The notes below the pieces were generated by a model, which searched no databases, was not told the origin of the DNA, and worked only from the letters and a program-made list of their open reading frames with translations. DNA of 64,000 bases, from NCBI GenBank assembly GCA_910584795.1, contig CAJUBZ010000002.1, positions 1 through 64,000 of the forward strand, read 5' to 3'. Within the stretch, counting starts at the first letter, position 1. Every line of letters begins with the position of its first letter. Positions 53,285 through 62,385 of this stretch are shown here, piece by piece. Origin of the DNA: an uncultured Eubacterium sp. Lineage in GTDB: Bacteria > Bacillota > Clostridia > Lachnospirales > Lachnospiraceae. The position numbers and the translations under genes are program-made.

Positions 53285-53327
53285 AAGCGCTACTTATTTT
53301 TGAAACAGATAAGTGGCGCTTTTTTTA
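53285..53327 (+). terminator. Terminator at the left end of the ICE
   Basis: AAGCGCTACTTAT pairs with ATAAGTGGCGCTT, followed by a seven-T run. The preceding 165 bp (53120-53284) also holds AAACCACAA...TTGTGGTTT. Confidence 0.9.
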
Positions 53328-53349
53328 TTTTTTGAAAGGAGCATAAACA

Positions 53350-53970
53350 ATGTATTTTAGTGACAACACAAATCTTTCCGAATTGGAAAAGATGATGCAG
53401 AGCATACCGAACTTTCGTCCAAGGAGGAATGGAAGCATAGTATTAAGAAGGGAAATGGATAGATGTATACAGGAGCAACCACCACCGGATTCCTATGAAG
53501 AGATGCTAGCAATTACAATGTCAGCCATTCATTATGAACCGTTTATGGAAAGGTTAAACAATTATATAAGGGAAGGAGAGAAAAAGAGAGTGGATTATCG
53601 AAGTAAAAAACACAAAGAGGTATTTGAAGAAACAATAGTAAAAATGAATCATAAGAATTATGCGATAATGTCGGCATTATATCTGCTGACAGCGGATTAT
53701 AAATTGTGGCAGGTAATGAGACATCATACAAAAAAGAATAAGATTGATTTTGAGGATGTAAAACTTGGAAACATTCAAGAGGAAGGATATACCCTTTATT
53801 GTGCAGCGAAGGATTTATATCATGGGACAAAGCATATTTCCATCAGTGATCTTGCAGATAAGGAATTAATCTCTCCCAAAATGTTTGCAGTTATCTGTAA
53901 TGCAATGGCGATTCGGAGATTTGGAATCAAAGCAATACAGCTTGTGGAAGGTAAGGTGGAAGAATGTTAG
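53350..53970 (+). CDS. ICE-encoded protein of unknown function
   Basis: 206 aa, soluble and helical, charged (EKKRVDYRSKKHKEVFEETI). It has LYLLTADYKLWQVMRHH and KDLYHGTKHISISDLAD, a pattern I associate with DUF6075-like proteins of conjugative elements (from memory, not checked). AAAGGAG precedes ATG 53350. First gene of the element; the next overlaps it by 7 bp, so translation is coupled. Confidence 0.75.
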   Translation: MYFSDNTNLSELEKMMQSIPNFRPRRNGSIVLRREMDRCIQEQPPPDSYEEMLAITMSAIHYEPFMERLNNYIREGEKKRVDYRSKKHKEVFEETIVKMNHKNYAIMSALYLLTADYKLWQVMRHHTKKNKIDFEDVKLGNIQEEGYTLYCAAKDLYHGTKHISISDLADKELISPKMFAVICNAMAIRRFGIKAIQLVEGKVEEC

Positions 53971-54818
53971 GGGCAGTCATACACAACAAGAACAATACAC
54001 TTGTCATAGATTTTCCAAGAGGAATGAGTGATTTGCAGTTAAAGTTAATGTCTGTTGGAATTAACAGAATGCCACAGGAGATTTATTTAACGAATCAAAA
54101 AAATGATGATATCCGGGTAGAACTTTATTCAGAGAGCGAGATTGGACAGCATCTAATCAGATTATTTCAGCCGACAGATACCCTTGCAGATTTAAATAAT
54201 ACAGAAATTGCAATAATAAATGTTGATATGGCGATAAAAACAGAATTAGAAAACAATATTATTCATGACCAGTATGATTCGGTGAAAGAACTGCTTGAGG
54301 AGATAGAGGAGATAACCCATAAAGCAGGAAAGTATACCGAATCATTTTATTTTCCATTAACAGTGCAGATAGATGATAGAGAAACAGGAAAGCTGTATGA
54401 GGAGCATAATTCCATACTTATGGACTATGTATCAGAAGTAAAGAGTGCCATCGAAGAGGAGCAAAACCGTGATACAAACAACATGGCCAAATATTTTCAT
54501 GGGAATGAAAATCTGGAAGATAAGTTGGTGTCCGCAGAGTGGACAGTGGAAGAAAGAAATGGGGAACTGTATGGCTGTGTGAATGTAAGACTTCGAGAGG
54601 TACTCACAGAGGAAGAAGAGGAGAGTATTAAGGATTGGATTGTCGGACAGAATTCAGATGGATTTGGAGAAAGCTTTGAACAAATACCTTTGGAAACAGA
54701 AGAAGGTGATTTATATATTTCGTTCTGGAATGCAGGAAAAGATTACTTTATCTGTAATAAAGACGAAATGGAAATATACATTTTGCAGCAAAGAGAACCA
54801 CAGATTGGAGGGATGTGA
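53964..54818 (+). CDS. ICE-encoded acidic protein of unknown function
   Basis: 284 aa, soluble, strongly acidic. It has an N-terminal beta-rich part (VIDFPRGMSDLQLKLMSVGI) and a helical middle (DSVKELLEEIEEITHKAG). No catalytic motif or named family is recognised. It overlaps the previous gene by 7 bp. Acidic soluble proteins at ICE ends are sometimes DNA mimics that block restriction, but nothing here proves that. Confidence 0.72.
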   Translation: MLGAVIHNKNNTLVIDFPRGMSDLQLKLMSVGINRMPQEIYLTNQKNDDIRVELYSESEIGQHLIRLFQPTDTLADLNNTEIAIINVDMAIKTELENNIIHDQYDSVKELLEEIEEITHKAGKYTESFYFPLTVQIDDRETGKLYEEHNSILMDYVSEVKSAIEEEQNRDTNNMAKYFHGNENLEDKLVSAEWTVEERNGELYGCVNVRLREVLTEEEEESIKDWIVGQNSDGFGESFEQIPLETEEGDLYISFWNAGKDYFICNKDEMEIYILQQREPQIGGM

Positions 54819-54884
54819 AATATGAATGAAAAAAATTAGAAGAAAGCAATAACAGAAAGTTTTATGACAGGAGGAAGATGAGAC

Positions 54885-55232
54885 ATGAATGAATATGATA
54901 GGCTGAGCAGGCAGGCGAAGAGAATCAAAGAAACTTATCCAACTGGTACCCGCATTGAGCTTATTAGTATGGAAGACCCGTTTGCACCGATACCATCGGG
55001 AACAAGAGGAACTGTGAAGGTTGTAGATGATATTGGACAGCTCCATATGCATTGGGATAACGGCAGGTCACTTGCAGTAGTACCCGGTGAGGATTCCTTC
55101 AGAAAACTGACACCGGAAGAAATTGAAGCAGAAAATCTTGTGACAGTTGATGAAATACAGGAAAATACGGATGAGGATTCCATACAGACCAGAGAGGAAG
55201 AAACACAGAATTTTGGAGGAATACAATTATGA
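54885..55232 (+). CDS. DUF4314 protein
   Basis: 115 aa. Its central part (YPTGTRIELISMEDPFAPIP, GTRGTVKVVDDIGQLHMHWDNGRSLAVVPGED) is the DUF4314 domain, a small SH3-like barrel common in conjugative elements. The C-terminal third is acidic. GGAGGAAG precedes ATG 54885, and its last four bases overlap the next start. Function unknown. Confidence 0.88.
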   Translation: MNEYDRLSRQAKRIKETYPTGTRIELISMEDPFAPIPSGTRGTVKVVDDIGQLHMHWDNGRSLAVVPGEDSFRKLTPEEIEAENLVTVDEIQENTDEDSIQTREEETQNFGGIQL

Positions 55233-55471
55233 CATTGAAACCTGACTGTCCTTTGATTGGACAAAATGGCAATATTTTTAATCTGATGGGAATTGCTTCG
55301 AGGACTTTAAAAGATCATGGGATGTCAGAACAGGCAGAGGAGATGCGGAATAAAATAATGGCATCAAGAAGTTATGAAGAGGCGTTAAATATTCTTGGAG
55401 AATATGTCAATATTACTTCTATGGAGGATATGGAAAATAGCAATGAAGAGGGAGAGGTGATAAGTTTATGA
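55229..55471 (+). CDS. Small ICE protein
   Basis: 80 aa, soluble (NIFNLMGIASRTLKDHGMSEQAEEM). It is of the kind found after DUF4314 genes in Lachnospiraceae conjugative elements. No family is named with confidence. The start overlaps the previous stop (ATGA), and the end overlaps the next start likewise. Confidence 0.8.
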   Translation: MTLKPDCPLIGQNGNIFNLMGIASRTLKDHGMSEQAEEMRNKIMASRSYEEALNILGEYVNITSMEDMENSNEEGEVISL

Positions 55472-55578
55472 TTGTATTTATAGCAGGAATGCTAGTAGGG
55501 CTCATAGCAGGGGTATTTTGTACCGTCTTATGTCGTGCAGCATCGGATATGGAAAGAAAAACAAAAGATTTTAAATAA
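55468..55578 (+). CDS. 36-aa single-TM peptide, DUF3789-like
   Basis: ATG 55468 overlaps the preceding stop; 36 codons. Residues 2-24 are hydrophobic (IVFIAGMLVGLIAGVFCTVL), followed by C-R-A-A-S-D-M-E-R-K. This matches the layout of DUF3789 peptides in conjugative elements (recalled). A hairpin terminator follows. Confidence 0.75.
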   Translation: MIVFIAGMLVGLIAGVFCTVLCRAASDMERKTKDFK

Positions 55579-55582
55579 AATG

Positions 55583-55626
55583 ACCGGTATCAGTCGTCCT
55601 TATGACAATTGATACCGGTTTTGTTT
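55583..55626 (+). terminator. Terminator hairpin inside the ICE
   Basis: ACCGGTATCA (55583-55592) and TGATACCGGT (55610-55619) form a 10-bp stem, followed by TTTG-TTTT. An ATG inside the loop region (55602) is unlikely to be a start. Confidence 0.8.
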
Positions 55627-55631
55627 TAAGG

Positions 55632-56642
55632 ATGATTGAAAATCCGGCAAAGGAGGTGGTTTTTATAAGAACTCCTGTAAGCTGGGTGGGAAACAAGACA
55701 AATATCCTGCATATACTTTATGCCCTGTTTCCATTGAAATATGAAAGATATATTGAGCCTTTTGGAGGTTCCGGAGCTGTGCTCTTGGGAAAGACAAGAC
55801 CGGATAAGTTTGAGGTGTATAACGACTTTAACCACAATCTGGTAAATCTGTTTCAATGTATGCGTGACAGACCGCTGGCATTTATTAAGGAACTTGGATT
55901 TTTAACATTAAATGCAAGAGATGATTTTGTTGCTATCAAAAACTTTTTTGAGAAAGAAAAATTTGATACAAAATTTTTACAGCAGGAATTAGAACTTACT
56001 TCGATTGTTTTGCCAGAGATTCATGCAAAGGAAATCCGGAAATTATACAAGAAAGCAGTTACGGATTATGACCTGAAGCGTGCAGTCATGTTCTTGAAAC
56101 TTTTGCGGTACAGCTATTCGAGTTCGGGTAGAAGTTTTGCCTGCCAGCCTTTTTCTGTCTGCAGCCTGTTTACTCTAATACAGGATTTCAGTGAACGACT
56201 TCAAAATGCCATTATTGAGAATCAGGACTTTGAAGTGCTGATAAAACATTACGATAGAAAAGAGTCTTTTTTCTATTGTGATCCGCCATATTTCACAAGC
56301 GAGTATGTGTATGAGTGTGGTTTTACATGGGAGGATCATGTAAGGCTTAAAAATACACTTTCACAGACAGAGGGGAAATGGCTCGTATCTTATAATGACT
56401 GTGAAGAAATCAGAGAACTGTACAGAGGTTATGGATTTTTTGACTTTAAAAGAATTCATTCTATGGTTCAAAAATATGAAGCAGGAAAAGAATTTCCGGA
56501 AATTTTGATAGGAAATTATGATTTGTATGAGAGAGAAAGGGGAAAACCAAGGCAGTTGACACTTCAGGAAATGACAGAGAGACATTCGGGAAATATGGAA
56601 CAAATCTTAAAGGAGGGAATCGTATCATGCAAAAACAAGTGA
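55632..56642 (+). CDS. D12-class DNA adenine N6-methyltransferase
   Basis: About 336 aa if read from ATG 55632. The core starts at IRTPVSWVGNKTNILHILY (SAM-binding F/W-x-G-x-K variant), IEPFGGSGAVLLGKTRP follows, and the catalytic DPPY motif lies in FFYCDPPYFTSEYVY. This is the Dam/DpnM-like D12 class methylating adenine. No restriction partner is adjacent, so it looks like an orphan methylase that shields the element on transfer (inference). The start is uncertain: the perfect AAAGGAGGTGG at 55650-55659 is followed 5 nt later by ATA (55665), not ATG, so a non-canonical start is possible. Confidence 0.85.
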   Translation: MIENPAKEVVFIRTPVSWVGNKTNILHILYALFPLKYERYIEPFGGSGAVLLGKTRPDKFEVYNDFNHNLVNLFQCMRDRPLAFIKELGFLTLNARDDFVAIKNFFEKEKFDTKFLQQELELTSIVLPEIHAKEIRKLYKKAVTDYDLKRAVMFLKLLRYSYSSSGRSFACQPFSVCSLFTLIQDFSERLQNAIIENQDFEVLIKHYDRKESFFYCDPPYFTSEYVYECGFTWEDHVRLKNTLSQTEGKWLVSYNDCEEIRELYRGYGFFDFKRIHSMVQKYEAGKEFPEILIGNYDLYERERGKPRQLTLQEMTERHSGNMEQILKEGIVSCKNK

Positions 56643-56881
56643 CAGACGCTTTTGTCTTTCTGCCGGTGCCGGCAGAATTATTGGAAGATGCAAGAATAAA
56701 TGTGTTTTTGCCACTGCAGTTTGATATATCAGAAGAAAAACTCATAGTGGAAAACGTGGAAGACGTTGGAGAGATTGTATGCAACGGAAACTGTTATGGA
56801 TGTCCGATGAGTGAAACAAGGTATGATAACAAGAAAAAGCGTAAAAGCATTCAGAATTGTAAAGGAAAAGAGGTGAAGTAA
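56627..56881 (+). CDS. Small ICE protein with Cys cluster
   Basis: 84 aa. It has the short cluster CNGNCYGCPMSE and a basic tail (NKKKRKSIQNCKGKEVK). The Cys spacing suggests a zinc or iron site. It overlaps the methylase by 16 bp, and AAAGGAGGG precedes ATG 56627. No family recognised. Confidence 0.75.
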   Translation: MQKQVTDAFVFLPVPAELLEDARINVFLPLQFDISEEKLIVENVEDVGEIVCNGNCYGCPMSETRYDNKKKRKSIQNCKGKEVK

Positions 56882-57196
56882 TTGTTTCAGATATACAGAG
56901 TTCTTGGAAAGAAAGGGCGTATTACTATTCCGTTTGAACTTCGGGAAAGGGTGGGATTTTCCAGTAATGATATTTTGTCATTTACACAGCAGGATGACAG
57001 TACAATTGTCATCAAAAAAGAAACAATCTGTAATCATTGTGCTGACGGGCAGAATAGAGAAAATGCGAATGGAAATATTCTTGATTTTTTAAATGGACTA
57101 TCAGAGGAGCAGAAACGTATGGCGCTTAATCATTTATCGGTAGACTGGGCAGAAAAACAGACTGAAGAAAATTTAGGAGGCAGAGGTGAAAATTAA
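56882..57196 (+). CDS. AbrB/SpoVT-family DNA-binding protein
   Basis: 104 aa, TTG start with GAGGTG upstream. The N-terminal 45 residues (RVLGKKGRITIPFELRERVGFSSNDILSF) form the swapped-hairpin AbrB fold. The C-terminal half carries CNHC and an acidic helix. It probably regulates element genes. Directly follows the previous stop and overlaps the next start. Confidence 0.85.
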   Translation: MFQIYRVLGKKGRITIPFELRERVGFSSNDILSFTQQDDSTIVIKKETICNHCADGQNRENANGNILDFLNGLSEEQKRMALNHLSVDWAEKQTEENLGGRGEN

Positions 57197-57872
57197 AATA
57201 TATCAGATTAATAAGGAAAGAGATCGGCGGGACCTTAAATTTATGGACCTTGATTATACTAAATGTGTAATGAAATCGCCAGAAATTGATGTAACAATAT
57301 ATGATCGTGTTTTTGTGGGAGATGTAGAGTGCAACGATTTAGAGGAAGTATACCATTTGTTTAATGAAGAAGGACATAGGCTTCATAGAGGACATTCCCT
57401 TTCTGTATCTGATATTGTGGAAGTGGATACGGGAAGCATTACAAATTTTTATTTCTGTGATTCTTTTGGGTTTAAAATGGTTTCCTTTGAATCAGAGCAG
57501 GCAAAGATGCAGGATGATGTAATTCGGGTATTGGTAGTGGAACCTCACAGAGTACCATACGAATCAGAGATTAAGAATACGCTAGAAGGACAGCAGAGAG
57601 CAGTCGGGGGAAGAATTGAATATGTATACAATGATGACAATACTATTATTGTCATTAATGAAGAGGGAAAAATCAATGGGTCAGATGGTAACCGCCGGAT
57701 AGAAGGGGATGTACTTTGTGGCTCATTTTTTATTGCCGGGGATGATGGGGAGAATCTCTGCTCTCTTACAGAAGAACAGATAAAGAAATATCAGGATAGG
57801 TTTGCAGAACCGGAAAATATTTCAAGAGAAGAAATAGAGGATCATACCGGTTTTACTTTTATTTCTTGGTAA
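57186..57872 (+). CDS. YodL domain plus DUF3846 protein
   Basis: 228 aa, GTG start with AGGAGG upstream. The first 100 residues (IKIYQINKERDRRDLKFMD, YDRVFVGDVECNDLEEVYHLFN, GHSLSVSDIVEVD) match the YodL domain. Residues of about 118-190 (IRVLVVEPHRVPYESEI, VGGRIEYVYNDDN) match DUF3846. The pair is common in conjugative elements of Clostridia. Function unknown; antirestriction has been suggested for YodL-like neighbours, but not shown here. Confidence 0.85.
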   Translation: MKIKIYQINKERDRRDLKFMDLDYTKCVMKSPEIDVTIYDRVFVGDVECNDLEEVYHLFNEEGHRLHRGHSLSVSDIVEVDTGSITNFYFCDSFGFKMVSFESEQAKMQDDVIRVLVVEPHRVPYESEIKNTLEGQQRAVGGRIEYVYNDDNTIIVINEEGKINGSDGNRRIEGDVLCGSFFIAGDDGENLCSLTEEQIKKYQDRFAEPENISREEIEDHTGFTFISW

Positions 57873-57919
57873 ACCGGATGAAATAAAATAGTGAGCATAT
57901 ATGTGCAGAAGGAGGAAAT

Positions 57920-58321
57920 ATGGCAGCAAAGAAACAGACTACGGCAAAAGGAACAGTAAAGAAAACAGATGTACCAACTATTGAGGCAAAAATCAACCGT
58001 TTGGTCAACCGTAAGGATAACAATATCAAAGCGATTGCCAGTGTAAACATTGGTGGAGCTTTTGCAGTGCATGGAATTAAAGTCATTGATTCACCGAAAG
58101 GATTGTTTGTGTCAATGCCGTCGAACAGCTATGTGGACAGGGAGGGCAGGATACAGTACAGCGACATCTGTCATCCAATTATTGCTGAGGCAAGAACGGA
58201 ACTGATTGACACGGTAAAAGAGGCTTACGAACAGGCATTGGAAGAACAGCAGACAGAGGATGAGGCAGAAGAAGAGGCGGAGACGGAAGCCCAAGGACAG
58301 GGACAGAGTCAGCAGATGTAA
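57920..58321 (+). CDS. SpoVG-family protein
   Basis: 133 aa. Residues of about 20-95 (IEAKINRLVNRKDNNIKAIASVNIGGAFAVHGIKVIDS and FVSMPSNSYVDREGRIQYSDICHPI) match SpoVG, an RNA- or DNA-binding regulator. The N-terminal KKQTTAKGTVKK and the Glu/Gln-rich C-terminal tail are extra. AGAAGGAGG precedes the ATG. ICEs often carry such a copy. Confidence 0.9.
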   Translation: MAAKKQTTAKGTVKKTDVPTIEAKINRLVNRKDNNIKAIASVNIGGAFAVHGIKVIDSPKGLFVSMPSNSYVDREGRIQYSDICHPIIAEARTELIDTVKEAYEQALEEQQTEDEAEEEAETEAQGQGQSQQM

Positions 58322-58390
58322 CAGTTTTATAGAAAGATTTATGCACCAACAAAGCAGGTGCTTTTTATTTGCGCAAAAGGAGGTTTTGCA

Positions 58391-61300
58391 ATGAAGAAAA
58401 AAAGAATTATAAGAGAAATATCCACTTTGTTTCTGGTAATGGTAATGATGGTATCTTCTTTATCCGGGGTAACACTTGCAGCAACAGGAGATAACGTGAT
58501 AATTACATTTGAACCTTGTTACGACAAAAATGGAAGTGTTATGAAATATAATGCGGGTGAAACAATTAACGGGCATTATGCAGGAGGAAAGGGAGAGAAT
58601 ATCAACCGCATATTTGCAGATGGAGAGGCAGCATTCTGTATTCAGCCGGGAGTGGGGCTTCACACAGGAAGTCAGTTGAAAGAAAGTTCCTCGGATACAT
58701 GGAAAGTATTATCGGCAAATAAGAAGAAAGCAGTCGGATTAGCCCTTTTGTATGGATATTCGGGAAACAAGAAAAATCTTAAGGGCAGTGATGATGAAAA
58801 GTGGACAGCTACGCAGGTACTGGTATGGGAGTTTGTGACCGGATGTAGAAAAGCGACAGGTGCTTATAAGAGAAGTGAAAAAACAATATACAGCCTGTAC
58901 TTTGGTTCAAGTTATGCAAATGCAGGAGCGAAGGAAGTTTATGATCAGATTGTAGATTTATTAAAAGAACACAATACCATTCCAAGTTTTATGTCGGAGA
59001 ATAAAACAGAGATTCTAAAGGATATGAAATTGAAAGATGGGAAATATGCTGTGACACTGACCGATGAAAACAATGTGCTTTCAGACTTTGATTTTTCTTG
59101 TGGAAATGACAAGATAAAAATTACAAAGTCAGGAAATAAGCTGACAATTAGTTCCGTAGAAGCATTAGAAAAGTCAGTCCGTATCAAGGCGGTAAAAAAT
59201 ACTGTGCCAACTGTAGGAAACAGTGCAAAACTTCTTGCTTATGGTTCAGACCAGTTGCAGGATGTCGTGTCAGGTGCAGAGAATGCAGAAAAGGTTATAT
59301 CATATGTCAATGTACAGACAAAGACAGGAAATCTTTTGTTGAAAAAAACATCAGAAGATGGCATTGTATCCGGCATTTCTTTTACGGTTCAGGGAGAGGA
59401 CTATGAAAGAACAGTAAAGACTGGAAGTGATGGTTCAATTTCTATTGAAGATATGATTCCGGGAACCTATACAATCACAGAAAATGTCTCTGACCGTTAT
59501 GTACCGTTAAAATCGCAGACAGTAACGGTTGTCGGAGGTAAGACAACTACGGTTCAGTTTTCTAATATTCTTAAGAAATTTAATGTAACAGTCAAGAAAA
59601 AGGATGCAGAAAAAGTAAAACAGCAGGGAAATGCCACGCTCTCCAATGCTGTATATGGTATTTATAAAAATGGAGTACTAATTGATCGATATACGACAGA
59701 TGGAAAAGGGGAATTTACAACAAAGTATTATGCATGTGGAGATGGCTGGACAGTCCGGGAAATCAGTCCATCGGAAGGATATCTGTTAGATAAGACATCT
59801 TATCCTGTAGGCGCAGAGCCGAAACTTTATCCGATAGAGTATAACAATATAAAAAAAGAAGTGAATGAACAGGTGGAGAAAGGAAAGATTGCAGTTATCA
59901 AGCATACCGATGATGGAAAAACACAGATTGAAACACCAGAGTCTGGTGCTGAATTTGAGGTTTATCTGAAATCAGCGGGCAGCTATGACAGGGCAGAGGG
60001 AACAGAGCGTGACAGACTGGTATGTGATAAAAATGGGTTTGCTCAGACAAAAGACATGCCATATGGAACCTACACGGTGCATCAGACAAAGGGATGGGAA
60101 GGACGAGAGTTTATTGACGATTTTGATGTATTTATTCAGGAGAATGGTGAGACTTACAGATATATTATAAATAACAGAGATTTTGAGAGTCATATAAAAA
60201 TCGTAAAAAAGGATGAAGAGACTGGAAAAGTCATTCCCTGTGCAGGAACAGGATTTCAGATATATGATCCAAAAGGAAAACTTGTAAAAATGAAATTCAT
60301 GTATCCGAAAGTTATTACAATAGATACCTTTTATACGACAGAGGATGGCACGCTCATAACACCGGAACCTCTGCCATCGGGAAAAGGATATTCCATTGTA
60401 GAGGTAAAAGCACCATATGGGTATGTGTTAAATGTAGAGCCGGTTTTCTTTGATGTAATACAGAATGCATCAGAAAAAGAAGAGGAGGTTGCAGTCATTG
60501 AAGTATCTCGTATGAATAAACCGCAGAAAGGAAGAGTTGTCATTGAAAAATCGGGTGAAATATTTCAATCTGTTTCAGAAAGTGAAGGGGTGTACCAGCC
60601 GATTTTTCAGACAAGTATGTTGAAGGGAGTTATCTTTCAGATTACAGCGGCAGAAGATATCATTACACCAGATGGCACAGTGCGGATAAAGAAAGGTGAG
60701 GTGGCGGATACCGTTACAACAGATGAAAAGGGAAAGGCTAAAAGCAGGGAACTTTATCTTGGAAAATATAAAATAGAAGAAACCACTGTGCCATATGGCA
60801 TGGTTCGATTAGAAGAACCTCATGAGGTGGAGATTTCCTATGCAGGAGAAGCGGTGGAAATTACAGAAACGACGGCTGAAATCTATAATGAGCGACAGCA
60901 TTTACAAATAGATTTGATGAAAACATTAGAGAAGAATGAAGCATTTGGTATTGGAGGTCATAATGAAATAGAGGAAGTACGTTTCGGGCTGTATGCAAAA
61001 GAAGAATTAAAGGCAGGAGATGGAAAAGTGATTCCAAAAGACGGACTGCTTGAAATTGCGACCTGCGATAAAGAAGGGAAAGCTATATTTAAAACGGATA
61101 TTCCTGTGGGCGCAGAACTTTATGTGAAAGAGTACAGTACAGAAGAGCATTACCAGTTATCTGATCTTATCTATCCTGTAACCTTTGTCTATGCAGGAGG
61201 TGAACAGGCAGTTGTAACAATTGTGGTGAATGAAGGAAAAGTGATTGAAAACTACATCAAGTATGGAATGGTGAAAGGATTAAAGGTGGATAGAGAAACA

Positions 61301-62053
61301 GGAAAAACAATTGCAAAAGCAGTTTTCGGCCTGTTTCCTAAAGAAGCAAAAGAGTTTAATGAAAAGACAGCAATTCTTACAGCAGAGTCAGATAAAAAAG
61401 GAGTATTTACGTTTGAAAAAGTTCCCCTTGGAGAATGGGTCATCCGTGAATTAAAGCCTGCAAAAGGATATCTGGCAAATGAAGAACAGTATTCGGTTAC
61501 AATCGGGGAAAATGAAGAAGTTGTTGAAATCAAAGTGTTCAACGACCGGATTCCTAAAATCGGAACAACAGCGACTATTCAGGGAAAAAAGGAGGCTGTT
61601 GCAGCAAAAACAATCGTATTAAAAGATAAGGTTTCCTACAAACATCTGATTCCGGGAAAAGAATATGTCTTAAAAGGAATATTGATGGATAAGAAAACAG
61701 GAAAGCCGTTTTTGATTGACGGAAAGAAAGTACAATCTGAGACGGCTTTTAAGCCGAAGCGTGCCGGAGGAAAAGTAACGGTTACCTTTACGTTTAATGG
61801 AACAAAAATTACGAAGGATACGGATATTGTTGTTTTTGAAACGCTCTATTGTGAGGGAGTAGAACTTACAGTACATGCAGATATCAAAGATCAGGGGCAG
61901 ACGGTAACAATTAAGCTGCCGGTACCTGAAATTCCACAGACAGGGGATTGTTCCATGATGGGATTTTTTATAGGAATCGGAGCGGCGGCTCTTGGTGGAT
62001 TGATTTCTTTGGTGATTGTAAAGAAAAAGAAGGATGAGGATGAGGCAGAATGA
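58391..62053 (+). CDS. Thioester and Cna-B domain adhesin with IPQTG sorting signal
   Basis: 1,220 aa from ATG 58391, with GGAGG upstream. Signal peptide (1-30); thioester (TQXA-type) domain with Cys in FCIQPG (near 83) and Gln in WTATQVLVWEF (near 142), which can form an internal Cys-Gln thioester that bonds covalently to host targets; six or more Cna-B/SpaA-like repeats (for example GTYTITENVSDRYVPL, GYLLDKTSYPV, PYGYVLNVEPV, KIEETTVPYGM, WVIRELKPAKGYL), which in this family carry isopeptide cross-links; a VaFE-type repeat (LIPGKEYVLKGILMDKKTGK); and IPQTG, a membrane segment and a KKKKDED tail. It is anchored by a sortase, probably element-encoded outside the window. Likely mediates cell contact during transfer or host adhesion (inference). 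Confidence 0.9.
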   Translation: MKKKRIIREISTLFLVMVMMVSSLSGVTLAATGDNVIITFEPCYDKNGSVMKYNAGETINGHYAGGKGENINRIFADGEAAFCIQPGVGLHTGSQLKESSSDTWKVLSANKKKAVGLALLYGYSGNKKNLKGSDDEKWTATQVLVWEFVTGCRKATGAYKRSEKTIYSLYFGSSYANAGAKEVYDQIVDLLKEHNTIPSFMSENKTEILKDMKLKDGKYAVTLTDENNVLSDFDFSCGNDKIKITKSGNKLTISSVEALEKSVRIKAVKNTVPTVGNSAKLLAYGSDQLQDVVSGAENAEKVISYVNVQTKTGNLLLKKTSEDGIVSGISFTVQGEDYERTVKTGSDGSISIEDMIPGTYTITENVSDRYVPLKSQTVTVVGGKTTTVQFSNILKKFNVTVKKKDAEKVKQQGNATLSNAVYGIYKNGVLIDRYTTDGKGEFTTKYYACGDGWTVREISPSEGYLLDKTSYPVGAEPKLYPIEYNNIKKEVNEQVEKGKIAVIKHTDDGKTQIETPESGAEFEVYLKSAGSYDRAEGTERDRLVCDKNGFAQTKDMPYGTYTVHQTKGWEGREFIDDFDVFIQENGETYRYIINNRDFESHIKIVKKDEETGKVIPCAGTGFQIYDPKGKLVKMKFMYPKVITIDTFYTTEDGTLITPEPLPSGKGYSIVEVKAPYGYVLNVEPVFFDVIQNASEKEEEVAVIEVSRMNKPQKGRVVIEKSGEIFQSVSESEGVYQPIFQTSMLKGVIFQITAAEDIITPDGTVRIKKGEVADTVTTDEKGKAKSRELYLGKYKIEETTVPYGMVRLEEPHEVEISYAGEAVEITETTAEIYNERQHLQIDLMKTLEKNEAFGIGGHNEIEEVRFGLYAKEELKAGDGKVIPKDGLLEIATCDKEGKAIFKTDIPVGAELYVKEYSTEEHYQLSDLIYPVTFVYAGGEQAVVTIVVNEGKVIENYIKYGMVKGLKVDRETGKTIAKAVFGLFPKEAKEFNEKTAILTAESDKKGVFTFEKVPLGEWVIRELKPAKGYLANEEQYSVTIGENEEVVEIKVFNDRIPKIGTTATIQGKKEAVAAKTIVLKDKVSYKHLIPGKEYVLKGILMDKKTGKPFLIDGKKVQSETAFKPKRAGGKVTVTFTFNGTKITKDTDIVVFETLYCEGVELTVHADIKDQGQTVTIKLPVPEIPQTGDCSMMGFFIGIGAAALGGLISLVIVKKKKDEDEAE

Positions 62054-62364
62054 AAAGAGTGTATATCTGTTCACCTCTAGGCGGTGATGTAAGAATGCAT
62101 ATCGCACAGGCAAAAAAATATGCTTTATATGCATTAAAATGTGGAATGGCTCCGGTCGTTCCACATTTTTATGCCCTGATTCTTGATGATGACAGACCGG
62201 AGGAGAGGAAACTGGGAAAACAGGCAGGAATCAGTCTTTTGTGGGTTTGTGATGAAATGTGGGTATTTGGAGAAGAAATCACAAGCGGAATGGAGGAGGA
62301 ACTCCGTTTGGGTAAAAACTTGAATCTGCCTGTCAGATATATTGATGACAGGCAGATTCATTAG
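62050..62364 (+). CDS. DUF4406-like protein
   Basis: 104 aa. It has KRVYICSPLGGDVRMHIAQAKKYALYAL, WVFGEEITSGM-EEELRLGK and a Rossmann-like layout, a pattern seen in nucleoside 2-deoxyribosyltransferase-like DUF4406 proteins. The start overlaps the adhesin stop (ATGA). The substrate is unknown. Confidence 0.82.
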   Translation: MKRVYICSPLGGDVRMHIAQAKKYALYALKCGMAPVVPHFYALILDDDRPEERKLGKQAGISLLWVCDEMWVFGEEITSGMEEELRLGKNLNLPVRYIDDRQIH

Positions 62365-62385
62365 AAAAGAATATGGAGGTTACAG

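Noticed and set aside
55602..55631. Upstream ATG for the adenine methylase
   Set aside because: It sits within the terminator hairpin 55583-55626 and has no ribosome binding site.
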